Translations under genes and position numbers: made by a program | NCBI GenBank assembly: GCA_016845585.1 | Contig: JAERSO010000054.1 | Location: 1 to 57,581, forward strand | DNA: 57,581 nt | From: Acidimicrobiaceae bacterium | GTDB lineage: Bacteria; Actinomycetota; Acidimicrobiia; Acidimicrobiales; Aldehydirespiratoraceae | Direction of reading: 5' to 3' | Shown here: positions 35,673-43,845 of the stretch, piece after piece | How the letters are laid out: every line of letters begins with the position of its first letter | How positions within the stretch are numbered: position 1 is the stretch's first letter | The notes under the pieces: model-generated | What the model was told of the DNA's origin: nothing | Seen by the model: the letters and a program-made list of their open reading frames with translations, nothing else | Databases searched by the model: none

Positions 35673-36972
35673 GCACCTCTCGGATGGCGGCGATCAATCG
35701 GTCGGCCATTTCGTCGAGTTCGGATTCGGTGACCGAGAGCGGCGGCCCGAGCAGAACAGCGTCGCCAACGGCACCGTCCACGGCAGACGTGCAGGGGTAG
35801 ATCGTCATCGCCCGGTCGAAACACGCCTCGGTTATCCGCTCCGCGACGGCGTCGATGCGATCGAAGGATTGCCGGGTCGATCGATCAGCCACGAACTCCA
35901 CCGCGCTCAACAGTCCGACGCCGCGGATGTCGCCGACATTGGGATGACCGGCGAGCGAGTCGGCGAGACGGGTACGGAGATGCTCACCTCGCGACGTCGC
36001 GGTCGAGACGAGATCGTCCTCGATCAGCGCATCGAGGACGGCGCCGGCAACCGCTGCTCCGATCGGGTGGTGCGACCAGGTGAATCCGTGGGCGAACCCG
36101 CCGCCCTGCTCGACCTCGTCGACGATCGCCCCGGCCGCCAGGCACAAACCCAGTGGCCAATAGCCGCTGGACGCGCCCTTGCCTGATGTGATGATGTCGG
36201 GCCGAATGCCCCAGTGCTCTGCGGCGAACCACTTCCCCGTGCGTCCGAAGCCGGTCATCACCTCATCGAGAATGAGCAACACACCGTGGCGGCGACACAC
36301 GTCGGCGATCGCCGGCCAGTAGTCGTCGGGTGGGACGACGGCACCGAGCGTGGCGCCGCTGACCGGCTCGGCAATGAAGGCGGCAATCTCGTCGACCCCG
36401 GCGTCGAGCATGATCCGCTCGGTCTCGGCCGCGAGTTCGGCACCGGTGCGGTCGTCGCGATACGGATTCGCCATCGGAACCCTGAGTGAATGGCCGATCC
36501 ACGGCTCGTAACCCCGGTGCAACAGTGCACGGTCAGAGGCGTCGAGAACGCCACGCGTGTTGCCGTGGTAGGCCCCCTCCCGGGCCATGATGATGTGGCG
36601 GTCCTCGCCTCGGGAGAGGTGATAGCTACGAGCGAGCTTGAGGGCGGTCTCGTTGGCCTCGCTCCCACCGCTGACCGGGAAGACCCTGACATCGTCGACC
36701 GGCACGAGCGGTGCCAGCCGATCGGCGTAGTCGTTGACTGCCCGCGTGCCGAACTGGGTGGCGTGGACATAGTCCACCCTCGCCGACTGCTCGGCCATCG
36801 CGGCAACGACACGCGGATCGCCATGCCCGATCGAACAGGCGATGGCGCCGCCGGCCGCGTCGAGGTAGGTCCGACCGTCGGCCGCGACGATGGTGCAGCC
36901 CGTCGCCGAGGTGGCGACCGGCCGCCCGACGGCCCTGGTGAAGACGTGGCCGGACTCGTGGGTGCCGGTCAC
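35659..36972 (-). CDS. Class III aminotransferase
   Basis: The 437-aa PLP enzyme has SGGSEANETALKLARSYH (about 101-118), the PLP-contact LDEVMTGFGRTG (235-246) and Schiff-base Lys265 in TSGKGASSGYWPLG. It resembles omega-amino-acid or adenosylmethionine-type aminotransferases, but the substrate is not known. The start is GTG at 36972, 10 nt behind the pheT stop, with GAGG upstream, so it is probably read with pheST. Its 3' end overlaps the molybdenum hydroxylase gene by 14 nt on the opposite strand. Confidence 0.9.
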   Translation of the reverse strand: MTGTHESGHVFTRAVGRPVATSATGCTIVAADGRTYLDAAGGAIACSIGHGDPRVVAAMAEQSARVDYVHATQFGTRAVNDYADRLAPLVPVDDVRVFPVSGGSEANETALKLARSYHLSRGEDRHIIMAREGAYHGNTRGVLDASDRALLHRGYEPWIGHSLRVPMANPYRDDRTGAELAAETERIMLDAGVDEIAAFIAEPVSGATLGAVVPPDDYWPAIADVCRRHGVLLILDEVMTGFGRTGKWFAAEHWGIRPDIITSGKGASSGYWPLGLCLAAGAIVDEVEQGGGFAHGFTWSHHPIGAAVAGAVLDALIEDDLVSTATSRGEHLRTRLADSLAGHPNVGDIRGVGLLSAVEFVADRSTRQSFDRIDAVAERITEACFDRAMTIYPCTSAVDGAVGDAVLLGPPLSVTESELDEMADRLIAAIREVLNPR

Positions 36973-36982
36973 GTCAGCCGCC

Positions 36983-39355
36983 TCAGGCCCGGAGGACCGC
37001 GCCGGTCTTCTTGGCCACCTGATCGATGCAGGACTGGCGCACGTCGGCGACTTCGCCGTCAGTCAAGGTGCGATCGGTGGCTTGCAGGCGCAAGCGGTAC
37101 GCCAACGAACGGGAACCCTCGTCGACACCCGGGCCCCGGTAGACATCGAAGAGTTCGAGGCCGACCAGCAGCGCGCCCCCGCCCCTGCGAATTGAACCCT
37201 CGATCGCCGATGCGGCCACCGAATCAGGCGCGACGAACGCCAGGTCGATGTCCGACGACGGGAACTTGCTGACCGGCGTGTACTTGCGGTTGCCGTGTGG
37301 GCCATCGAGCACCGTGCCGAGATCGAGTTCGAGCCATGCGACGCGTCCCTCGACGCCGTAGGCCTCGAGCGCCGCCGGATCGACTTCACCCACATGGCCA
37401 CGCGTGCGGCCGGCGATCACGACTTCGGCGGAGCGAGTGGGGTGCAGCCCGGCCGGCGAAGCCGGCTTCAGCTGGACGTTTGGGAGCGCCAGGGCTCGAT
37501 CGAGAGCGTCGAGCACTTCGACGGCAGCCGGTGCTTCGGAGCCGGCGAGCGCAACGGCCAGGTACTCGCGTTCATCGGGGAGCAGTTGACCCTCCGGCGC
37601 AGGGAGGAAGACGTGATCGATCTCGAAGAACCGGACCTCGCCGTTGCGATGCGACTGGTTGTAGGCGATCGCCTTCAACTGGCCGGGCAGCAGGGAGGTG
37701 CGCAAAACCGACTCCTCCGCGTGGAGTGGGTTGGTGAGGGTCACGCCGTCTTCGGGAAGGCCGGCGCGCGCCAGGTCGCCCGGGGCGAGAAACGGCATCG
37801 GCAGCGTCTCATCGCACCCCGCGCCGACCAGCACCTCACGAACGAGGCGACGGTCCTGCTGGTATTCGCTCAGACCACCAGCGACCTCGCCTTTGGGCAC
37901 GGTGCGCTCGATGTTCTCGTAGCCGAACATGCGGCCGACTTCCTCGGCGATGTCGGTCTCGGTGGCGGTGTCCCAGCGCCACGTCGGGATGGTGACGGAC
38001 AAGTCCTCGCCGTCGACCTCGGCGCCGAACCCGATCGAATTCAGGTGGCCGGCCATGTCGGCGGCACCGAGCGCGGTGCCGAGCAGGCTGTTGACCTTCG
38101 CCGAGCGTACGGCGAGCGGGGTCCGGTCGGGGGTCTCGCCGGGCACGTCGACGATGCCGTCGACTGCGGTGACGCCGGACTCGGCGGCCAGCTGGATGAA
38201 ACGTCGCATGGCGCGGTCGATGTTCTCGCCCCAGTCACAGCCTCGGCGGAACCGGGTCGACGCCTCCGACGAGAGGTTGAGCCGCTTCACCGTGCGAGAG
38301 ATGGTCGGCGGGTCCCACCACGCCATTTCGAGCAGGACGTCGGTGGTCGAGTCGGAGATCTCGGTGGTGGAGCCGCCCATCACACCGGCGAGCGAGATGA
38401 TCTCGTCACGCTCGTTGGTGATCACGCCGTCGTTGGGCACGAGCGAGCGCTCGACGTCGTCCAGCGTGATGAGGGTCTCCCCATCCCGCGCTCGGCGGAC
38501 CCGCAGGGCGCCGTTGGGAATCGTGTTGAGATCGAACGTGTGGTTGGGTTGGCCCAACTCGAGCATCACATAGTTGGAGATGTCGACGATCGAGTTGATC
38601 GGGCGCATGCCGAGTTGGTTGAGTCGGTTCTGCATCCACGCCGGCGATGTGCCGATCGTGACATCGCGCAGCACGGTGGCCACGAAGCGCCCGCACAGCG
38701 TCGGATCCTCGATCGTGATGTCGAGAAGGCCGTCGATCGACTCGTCAGTGGTGGTGATGTCGTAGTCGGGGAACGAGAACGGCACGCCGAGGGCGGCAGC
38801 CAGATCCCGGGCCACGCCCGCGACCGACATGGCATCGGGGCGATTGGCGTTGACCTCGAGATCCCAGAGGATGTCGGGCTCGATGCCGAGCGCCTCCCCG
38901 AGCGGCATGCCCAGCACGGCGCCGTCGGCCACACGGTCGTTGAGGATGAGGATGCCATCATGGTCATCGCCCATGCCGATCTCGACCGCCGAGCAGCACA
39001 TGCCGTTCGACGTCTGACCCCGCATCTCTCGCTGGGCGATCTCCATCCCGTTGGGCATCACCGTGCCGATCGTGGCGAACGGGATCAGATCGCCGATCTG
39101 CATGTTGAACGCGCCACAGCAGACCTGAAGCGCCTGCCCATCGCCGCGGTCGACGTCGACGAGCTGGATCTTGTCGGCATCGGGGTGCGGCCGCAGGTCG
39201 AGGACCTTGGCGAGGACGACACCGTCAACCGTCTCGCCGACCGTCTCCATCTCTTCGACGGCGAGGCCTAGGGCGGAGAGGATCTCGCCCAGCTCGACAG
39301 GGTCGCCGTCGATGCCGGGCGCGAACTCACGAAGCCAGGAAAGGGTGACCTTCAT
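36983..39355 (-). CDS. pheT: Phenylalanyl-tRNA synthetase beta subunit
   Basis: The 790-aa beta chain forms a tetramer with PheS to charge tRNA-Phe. Visible in order are the N-terminal tRNA-binding (EMAP-like) domain at about 40-150, B3/B4 editing domain, B5 domain at about 400-470 and the C-terminal anticodon-binding FDX-ACB domain (about 700-790). The length is normal. The start ATG shares one base with the pheS stop (TGATG). In mycobacteria pheT is close to argC; here about 22 kb of accessory genes intervene. Confidence 0.97.
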   Translation of the reverse strand: MKVTLSWLREFAPGIDGDPVELGEILSALGLAVEEMETVGETVDGVVLAKVLDLRPHPDADKIQLVDVDRGDGQALQVCCGAFNMQIGDLIPFATIGTVMPNGMEIAQREMRGQTSNGMCCSAVEIGMGDDHDGILILNDRVADGAVLGMPLGEALGIEPDILWDLEVNANRPDAMSVAGVARDLAAALGVPFSFPDYDITTTDESIDGLLDITIEDPTLCGRFVATVLRDVTIGTSPAWMQNRLNQLGMRPINSIVDISNYVMLELGQPNHTFDLNTIPNGALRVRRARDGETLITLDDVERSLVPNDGVITNERDEIISLAGVMGGSTTEISDSTTDVLLEMAWWDPPTISRTVKRLNLSSEASTRFRRGCDWGENIDRAMRRFIQLAAESGVTAVDGIVDVPGETPDRTPLAVRSAKVNSLLGTALGAADMAGHLNSIGFGAEVDGEDLSVTIPTWRWDTATETDIAEEVGRMFGYENIERTVPKGEVAGGLSEYQQDRRLVREVLVGAGCDETLPMPFLAPGDLARAGLPEDGVTLTNPLHAEESVLRTSLLPGQLKAIAYNQSHRNGEVRFFEIDHVFLPAPEGQLLPDEREYLAVALAGSEAPAAVEVLDALDRALALPNVQLKPASPAGLHPTRSAEVVIAGRTRGHVGEVDPAALEAYGVEGRVAWLELDLGTVLDGPHGNRKYTPVSKFPSSDIDLAFVAPDSVAASAIEGSIRRGGGALLVGLELFDVYRGPGVDEGSRSLAYRLRLQATDRTLTDGEVADVRQSCIDQVAKKTGAVLRA

Positions 39356-40353
39356 CAGAACTGCCTCAGGAAGCGCACGTCGCTGTTGACGAGCTCGCGA
39401 ATGTCATCGAGTTGGTAGCGCATCGCTGCGAGGCGGTCGATGCCGAAGCCGAACGCGAAGCCCTGCCATTCCTCGGGGTCGATGCCGCAGTTGGCCAGCA
39501 CGTTGGGGTGGACGACGCCGCAGCCGCCGAGCTCGAGCCATGAGCCGTCGGGGCGCGAGATGTCGAACTCGGCCGACGGTTCGGTGAAGGGGAAGTACGA
39601 CGGGCGCAGGCGAGTCTTGACCTCGCCGCCGAAGAACGATTTCACGAACTCGTCGATCGTGCCGGCGAGGTCACCCAGGCCGATGCCACGGTCGACAACG
39701 AGTCCCTCGATCTGGTTGAACGCGGGGAGATGGGTGGCGTCGGCGGTGTCGGTGCGGAAGGTACGACCGGGGGCGACGATGTAGATCGGCGGCTCGGTGT
39801 TCTCCATCGTGCGAATCTGCACCGGTGAGGTGTGGGACCGCAGCATCACCTCTTCGGGCTCACCGAGATCGACGAAGATGGTGTCGAAGCTGCCCCGAGC
39901 GGGATGCCACTCCGGGATGTTCAGCGCCTCGAAGTTGTACCAGGCGGTCTCGACCTCGGGCCCCTCCGCGATCGTGAACCCCATCCCGACGAAGACATCC
40001 TCGAGTCGATCACGGGCCTGGGTGGTGAGATGCAGCGAGCCCCGCCGGATCTCGCTCAGCTTTTCGGAGAGATCGAGACACTCGGCTTCGTACTGGGCGG
40101 CGCGGGCGTCGGCCGCGAGGCGATCGTTGGCGGCGGCGACGGCCGCCTCGAGACGTTGGCGAATCTCATTGATCGCCATGCCGGCGGCCTTGCGGTCCTC
40201 GGGCTCGAGCCCGCCGAGCTGCTTCTTGGCTGCCGTGAGCGCGGACTTCTTGCCGAGAACGTCGGCATCGATGGCTCGTACCTCGTCGAGGTCTGTCGCC
40301 GCGCTCAGCCGCTGCTCGGCCTCCGCCGCACCTGCTTTCAGTTCTGCGCTCAT
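39355..40353 (-). CDS. pheS: Phenylalanyl-tRNA synthetase alpha subunit
   Basis: This class II catalytic subunit (332 aa) has an N-terminal coiled-coil (to about 85), the motif-2 region RTDTADATHLPAFNQIEG and the motif-3 GFGIDRLAAMRY near the C-terminus. The start at 40353 (MSAELK) matches family N-termini. An ATG 18 nt upstream at 40371 has TACCCT 9 nt before it and could be a near-leaderless alternative start. It is divergent from a small GNAT gene and followed by pheT. Confidence 0.95.
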   Translation of the reverse strand: MSAELKAGAAEAEQRLSAATDLDEVRAIDADVLGKKSALTAAKKQLGGLEPEDRKAAGMAINEIRQRLEAAVAAANDRLAADARAAQYEAECLDLSEKLSEIRRGSLHLTTQARDRLEDVFVGMGFTIAEGPEVETAWYNFEALNIPEWHPARGSFDTIFVDLGEPEEVMLRSHTSPVQIRTMENTEPPIYIVAPGRTFRTDTADATHLPAFNQIEGLVVDRGIGLGDLAGTIDEFVKSFFGGEVKTRLRPSYFPFTEPSAEFDISRPDGSWLELGGCGVVHPNVLANCGIDPEEWQGFAFGFGIDRLAAMRYQLDDIRELVNSDVRFLRQF

Positions 40354-40434
40354 TCCATCAACAGAGATCATTGAGGCAACAGGGTACGGCCTGGCAGCCC
40401 AGGAGACGCGGCCTTTTCGTGGCACACTCGGTGT

Positions 40435-40716
40435 GTGGAACACACGGTCAGAGACAACCCCGATCGCTGCCGTTACGAGCTGATCGTGGACGAACGCATC
40501 GTCTCGGTCGCGGACTACGTCCTCGACGGTGCCACCGTCGTCGTCCCCCACGTGGAGACCGACCCAGAACTACGGGGTCGGGGGATGGCCGATCGCCTGA
40601 TGCGAGGAATGCTCGACGACCTCCGAGCCGGAGATCGTCGCATCCGCCCCATCTGTCCATTCGCCGCCGATTTCGTGCGCCAACACCCCGACGACCACGA
40701 ACTCCTCGCTGGCTGA
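40435..40716 (+). CDS. Small GNAT-fold N-acetyltransferase (YjdJ-like)
   Basis: The 93-aa protein is a minimal GNAT domain with the acetyl-CoA loop LRGRGMADRLM (about 47-57) and the C-terminal PFAADFVRQHP segment. It resembles the YjdJ/COG2388 family, whose substrate is unknown. It starts at GTG 40435. CACACT lies 6 nt upstream, the same spacing as in the leaderless genes. It is divergent from pheS and converges on trmH with a 15-nt gap. Confidence 0.85.
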   Translation: MEHTVRDNPDRCRYELIVDERIVSVADYVLDGATVVVPHVETDPELRGRGMADRLMRGMLDDLRAGDRRIRPICPFAADFVRQHPDDHELLAG

Positions 40717-40731
40717 CCAGCCCTTCTCACG

Positions 40732-41502
40732 CTACTTCACGGCTTCGTAGAGGAGCAGGGTGCCGGCCATGGCGACATTGAGCGACTCCGTGCGGCCCGG
40801 CATGTCGATGCGACACCAGGCATCGACACCGGTGGCGTCGTCGAGGCCGTGCGGTTCAGAACCCAAGACGATGGCACACGGTCGAGCCAGCACTCCCCCG
40901 TCGTGGGGCTCGCCATCGTGGACATTCGTGCCGACCACGCTCACGCCGATCCCCTGAAGCGCGTCGATCGCATCCGCGGCATCGATGCCGGAGATCACCG
41001 GCACCCGAAGGACGGAGCCGGCAGAGGCCCGGACGGCCTTCGACCCCCACGGGTCGGCACCGCCGGCAACGATCACGGCTCGAGCGGCCACGGCATCAGC
41101 AGCGCGGATCAGAGTGCCGACATTGCCCGGGTCGGAGACCTCGATCAGCACGAGGAAGACGTCGCCGTCGTCGGTCTCGGCCGGAATCTCGGCCTGCGGC
41201 CTGGGCACGACGGCCAGCATCGGCTGCGGTGTGACCGACGGCGCCAGCTTCTCGAAGACGTGGTCTCGGACGACCAGGTACTCGACGTCGTCGTCGAACC
41301 GGTGGTGCAACAGCCGGATGTCGGGGAAGTCAGCGGCCATCTCCGGCACGATGACCGTGGCCGGCATGTGGCCCGCGTCCAGAGCTTCGCCCACCGTGCG
41401 AGGCCCTTCGAGAATGATCTCCGCGGAACGCGAACTGCGCCGCCCGAAGAGGCGACGCAGTTCTGCGATTCTCGGATGTTTCGGCCCCAGGACAGGCGTC
41501 AT
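40732..41502 (-). CDS. TrmH/SpoU-family RNA 2'-O-methyltransferase
   Basis: The 256-aa protein has an N-terminal L30e-like substrate domain and a SPOUT knot domain with the three conserved blocks: ViSDPGNVGTLIRAADA near 125, VLGSEPHGL near 215, and SLNVAMAGTLLLYEA at the C-terminus. It is the TsnR/RlmB-like gene usually found behind rplT in actinobacteria. The rRNA target is inferred from this location. It starts 19 nt after rplT, so it is part of the infC operon. Confidence 0.93.
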   Translation of the reverse strand: MTPVLGPKHPRIAELRRLFGRRSSRSAEIILEGPRTVGEALDAGHMPATVIVPEMAADFPDIRLLHHRFDDDVEYLVVRDHVFEKLAPSVTPQPMLAVVPRPQAEIPAETDDGDVFLVLIEVSDPGNVGTLIRAADAVAARAVIVAGGADPWGSKAVRASAGSVLRVPVISGIDAADAIDALQGIGVSVVGTNVHDGEPHDGGVLARPCAIVLGSEPHGLDDATGVDAWCRIDMPGRTESLNVAMAGTLLLYEAVK

Positions 41503-41521
41503 GAGGACGGGAGCGCTTCGC

Positions 41522-41893
41522 TCAGGAAGCAGCCGACTCCGACACGGCGTTCATCGCGACCTCGACGAGGGCGCTGAACGCGGCGGGATCTTCGATCGCG
41601 ACCTCGGCGAGGTTCTTGCGGTCGACTTCGATGCCGGCGGCCTTCAGGCCGGCGATGAAGCGGCTGTAGCTGGTGCCGTTCTCACGGCATGCAGCATTGA
41701 TGCGCTGGATCCAGAGCTTGCGGAAGTCGCCCTTGCGAGCCCGGCGGTCACGGAAGGCGTAGTTGCCTGCGTGCATGACCGACTCATTGGCGGACTTGAA
41801 CGAACGTGAGCGGTTGCCGTAGTGACCCTTCGCACGTTCGAGGACTACCCGACGGCGCTTCTTCGAGTGCACAGAGCGCTTGACGCGTGCCAT
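41522..41893 (-). CDS. rplT: 50S ribosomal protein L20
   Basis: The 123-aa basic protein begins [15 protein letters not shown] and contains [21 protein letters not shown] and [18 protein letters not shown], the normal L20 pattern. It is slightly longer than usual because of an Ala/Glu-rich tail. The upstream in-frame ATG at 42130 reads through rpmI and is rejected. In the infC operon L20 is a known repressor in some bacteria through leader binding. Confidence 0.98.
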   Translation of the reverse strand: MARVKRSVHSKKRRRVVLERAKGHYGNRSRSFKSANESVMHAGNYAFRDRRARKGDFRKLWIQRINAACRENGTSYSRFIAGLKAAGIEVDRKNLAEVAIEDPAAFSALVEVAMNAVSESAAS

Positions 41894-41963
41894 CTCGTTT
41901 CTCCTTCTTTCGTACTTACGTGAATGTCGGTCGGCTCGGTCGCCGACAGGGTGTCGATTCGGC

Positions 41964-42155
41964 TCAGACGCCGAGGTCGCGAAGATTGCGCTCGTCGGCC
42001 TTGGCGACCGGAGCATCTCCCCGAAGCTGACGAATGCGCTTCGGGGACTTCTTCTCGAGGATGTGGTTCTTGTTCGCCTGGCGGCGCCGGAGCTTGCCGG
42101 TGCCGGTGCGCTTGAAGCGCTTGGCCGCACCCTTGTGCGTCTTCATCTTGGGCAT
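41964..42155 (-). CDS. rpmI: 50S ribosomal protein L35
   Basis: The 63-aa basic protein begins [20 protein letters not shown], the L35 signature, and has the family's KRIRQLRG motif. It starts 6 nt behind infC. The order infC-rpmI-rplT is nearly universal in bacteria. Confidence 0.98.
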   Translation of the reverse strand: MPKMKTHKGAAKRFKRTGTGKLRRRQANKNHILEKKSPKRIRQLRGDAPVAKADERNLRDLGV

Positions 42156-42161
42156 TGTTGC

Positions 42162-42779
42162 CTACTCTTCTTCTTCGGAGCTGTTCTGCACAGCTGCCTC
42201 GATCTCGGCTGCTTCGGCGGCAGCCTGCTTCTTCTGTTCCTTTTGATGACGGGCCTGCGCCTGCTTGTCAGGGGCGAGGACCATGATCATGTTGCGGCCG
42301 TCCTGACGGGGGTGGAACTCCACCTTGCCGACATGGTCGACCGCTTCGGCCACATTGTCGAGAATCCGACGGCCGAGTTCCGGATGCTGCATCTCGCGGC
42401 CTCGGAACATGATGGTGACCTTGACCTTGTGGCCTTCACCCAAGAACGATTCGACCTTGCGGGTCTTGGTGTCGAAGTCGCCGACACCGATCTTCGGGCG
42501 GTACTTCATCTCCTTGACCGTCAGGTTCGATGCCTTCTTGCGGGACTCTTTGGCCCGCTGGTCGGCCTCGTACTTGTACTTGCCATAGTCCATGATCCGA
42601 CAAACGGGCGGGTTTGCCCTGTCGGCGACCTCGACCAGGTCGAGGCCGGCTGCCCGAGCGATGTTGAGCGCTTCGGGAAGGGGCTTGATGCCGATTTGCT
42701 CGCCGTCCTGGCCGACGAGTCGGACCTCTCGGGCGCGGATCCGGTCATTGATCCTTGGCTCGTTGCTTGGCGGTGCTAT
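42162..42779 (-). CDS. infC: Translation initiation factor IF-3 (probable AUA start)
   Basis: The 205-aa factor prevents premature joining of ribosomal subunits and checks start codons. The product reads (M)APPSNEPRINDRIRAREVRL, then the linker-domain motif VCRIMDYGKYKYEADQ and the C-terminal EMKYRPKIGVGDFDTK. No ATG, GTG or TTG fits the N-terminus. An ATA at 42777-42779 is 9 nt behind a GAGGAG ribosome-binding site (42789-42794), and an in-frame ATT at 42830 is the alternative. Rare infC starts let IF-3 limit its own synthesis. A Glu-rich tail follows. The longer open frame to 43094 is leader. Confidence 0.93.
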   Translation of the reverse strand: MAPPSNEPRINDRIRAREVRLVGQDGEQIGIKPLPEALNIARAAGLDLVEVADRANPPVCRIMDYGKYKYEADQRAKESRKKASNLTVKEMKYRPKIGVGDFDTKTRKVESFLGEGHKVKVTIMFRGREMQHPELGRRILDNVAEAVDHVGKVEFHPRQDGRNMIMVLAPDKQAQARHQKEQKKQAAAEAAEIEAAVQNSSEEEE

Positions 42780-42866
42780 CGCCCTGAACTCCTCGTGAGC
42801 ACGAAACCTCCGTCGTGTGGTGAATGAAATCGCTCCCCACTCGGACCCGGGGGCCAAAACGAGAAA

Positions 42867-42892
42867 GCGGACGTCGGGATGTCGACGTCCGC
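42867..42892 (-). terminator. Leader hairpin of infC operon, terminator or attenuator
   Basis: On the minus strand, GCGGACGTC and GACGTCCGC form perfect 9-bp arms around an 8-nt loop, followed by TTTCTCGTTTT. It lies about 90 nt upstream of the infC start, within the leader of a ribosomal-protein operon. The hairpin plus T-rich tract looks like an intrinsic terminator, possibly an L20- or IF-3-type attenuator. Confidence 0.55.
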
Positions 42893-43009
42893 GAAACACG
42901 GGAGCGTTACTCCGTGTGTTGCCGTGTAGGCCGACCCGGCGCATCTGATTTCGATGGCCGGGTGGGGATCTGGCGAGCCAGGCCCCACTTCCCTCTGAAT
43001 TGTGCTCTG

Positions 43010-43015
43010 TAGGGT
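43010..43015 (+). promoter_or_regulatory. Leaderless -10 of the DUF1844 gene
   Basis: TAGGGT ends 6 nt before the ATG at 43022. No Shine-Dalgarno lies in the 6-nt gap (ACCAGC), so a leaderless transcript is likely. Confidence 0.5.
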
Positions 43016-43021
43016 ACCAGC

Positions 43022-43495
43022 ATGAGTTCTCTCTGGACACCTGGCGGCGAACACGAGGTCCCTCGTGAACCCGCATCCACTCCCGACCCTGCATCCGATG
43101 GTGACGCCGTCGCTGCCGAGACCGGCCTCACCCCCGAGATGGAGGATGCCATTGCCGCGGCGCTGCCGGAGGGGGTTCGACTCGACGACCTCTCACCCGA
43201 GCAACTCGCCCAGGCCGAGCAGATGGTGATGGAGATGGCAGAGGCCCGGGAGCGACTCACCTCGACGCCGGCGTCCACCGTCGTCGCCAACCACGCCATG
43301 GGCCTCTACGAACTCGCGGCGCTGCATCTCTCACAGCAGACGCCGAGCTTCACGGAGGCAACCGTCGCCATCGACGCGCTGGCCGCCCTTGTCGACGGTC
43401 TTTCCGGCCGCCTCGGCGAAGCCGAACCCACGCTTCGCGAAGGCCTCGATCAGCTGCGCATGGCCTTCGTCCAACTCAAGAACGCCGGAGAGTAG
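43022..43495 (+). CDS. DUF1844 domain-containing protein
   Basis: The 157-aa acidic protein has an N-terminal low-complexity region and a C-terminal DUF1844 domain with ANHAMGLYELAALHL (about 89-103) and DGLSGRLGEAEPTLREGLDQL. Function is unknown. This family often sits next to infC in actinobacteria, and here it is divergent from the infC leader. The ATG is predicted leaderless. It converges with azlD over a strong palindrome. Confidence 0.88.
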   Translation: MSSLWTPGGEHEVPREPASTPDPASDGDAVAAETGLTPEMEDAIAAALPEGVRLDDLSPEQLAQAEQMVMEMAEARERLTSTPASTVVANHAMGLYELAALHLSQQTPSFTEATVAIDALAALVDGLSGRLGEAEPTLREGLDQLRMAFVQLKNAGE

Positions 43496-43512
43496 CCCCC
43501 TGGGGCCATCTC

Positions 43513-43549
43513 CTAACGCACGCTGGGGTCTGTCCCCAGTGTGCGTTAG
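43513..43549. terminator. Long palindrome, probable bidirectional terminator
   Basis: Arms CTAACGCACGCTGGGG (43513-43528) and CCCCAGTGTGCGTTAG (43534-43549) pair over 16 bp with one G-T mismatch around a TCTGT loop. The azlD stop codon (43546-43548) lies inside the right arm. It is between convergent genes and shares ACGCTGGGGTC with the palindrome at 5364-5394. Confidence 0.7.
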
Positions 43550-43845
43550 AGCCGGACCGCTGCGGTTGCGGCGGCGGCCGCGAGCACGACGACGATGAAG
43601 GGGGCACGCCGCCAGACGAGGACGCCGGCGACAGCCATTCCTGCGAGTCGTGCGTCGGCCACGAGGGTCTTGCCCTCGGCCATCGTCAGCTGGATGATCA
43701 CCGCGGTCACGACAGCAGCGGGCAGCAGACCCATCGCCCGCGCCATCACCGGCCGTCGGCTCAGTACGGGGCCGACCACGAACGCACCCAGAAGCCGTTG
43801 TCCCCATACGGCCACGACGAGGCCCACGATCGAGAGCGTGGTCAC
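43546..43845 (-). CDS. azlD: AzlD-family small membrane subunit
   Basis: The 99-aa hydrophobic protein with about four helices matches the AzlD family, the small partner of AzlC in branched-chain amino acid export. It starts at 43845, overlapping the azlC stop by 4 nt, so both subunits are coupled. Its stop is inside a terminator palindrome. The substrate is inferred from the family. Confidence 0.88.
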   Translation of the reverse strand: MTTLSIVGLVVAVWGQRLLGAFVVGPVLSRRPVMARAMGLLPAAVVTAVIIQLTMAEGKTLVADARLAGMAVAGVLVWRRAPFIVVVLAAAAATAAVRL

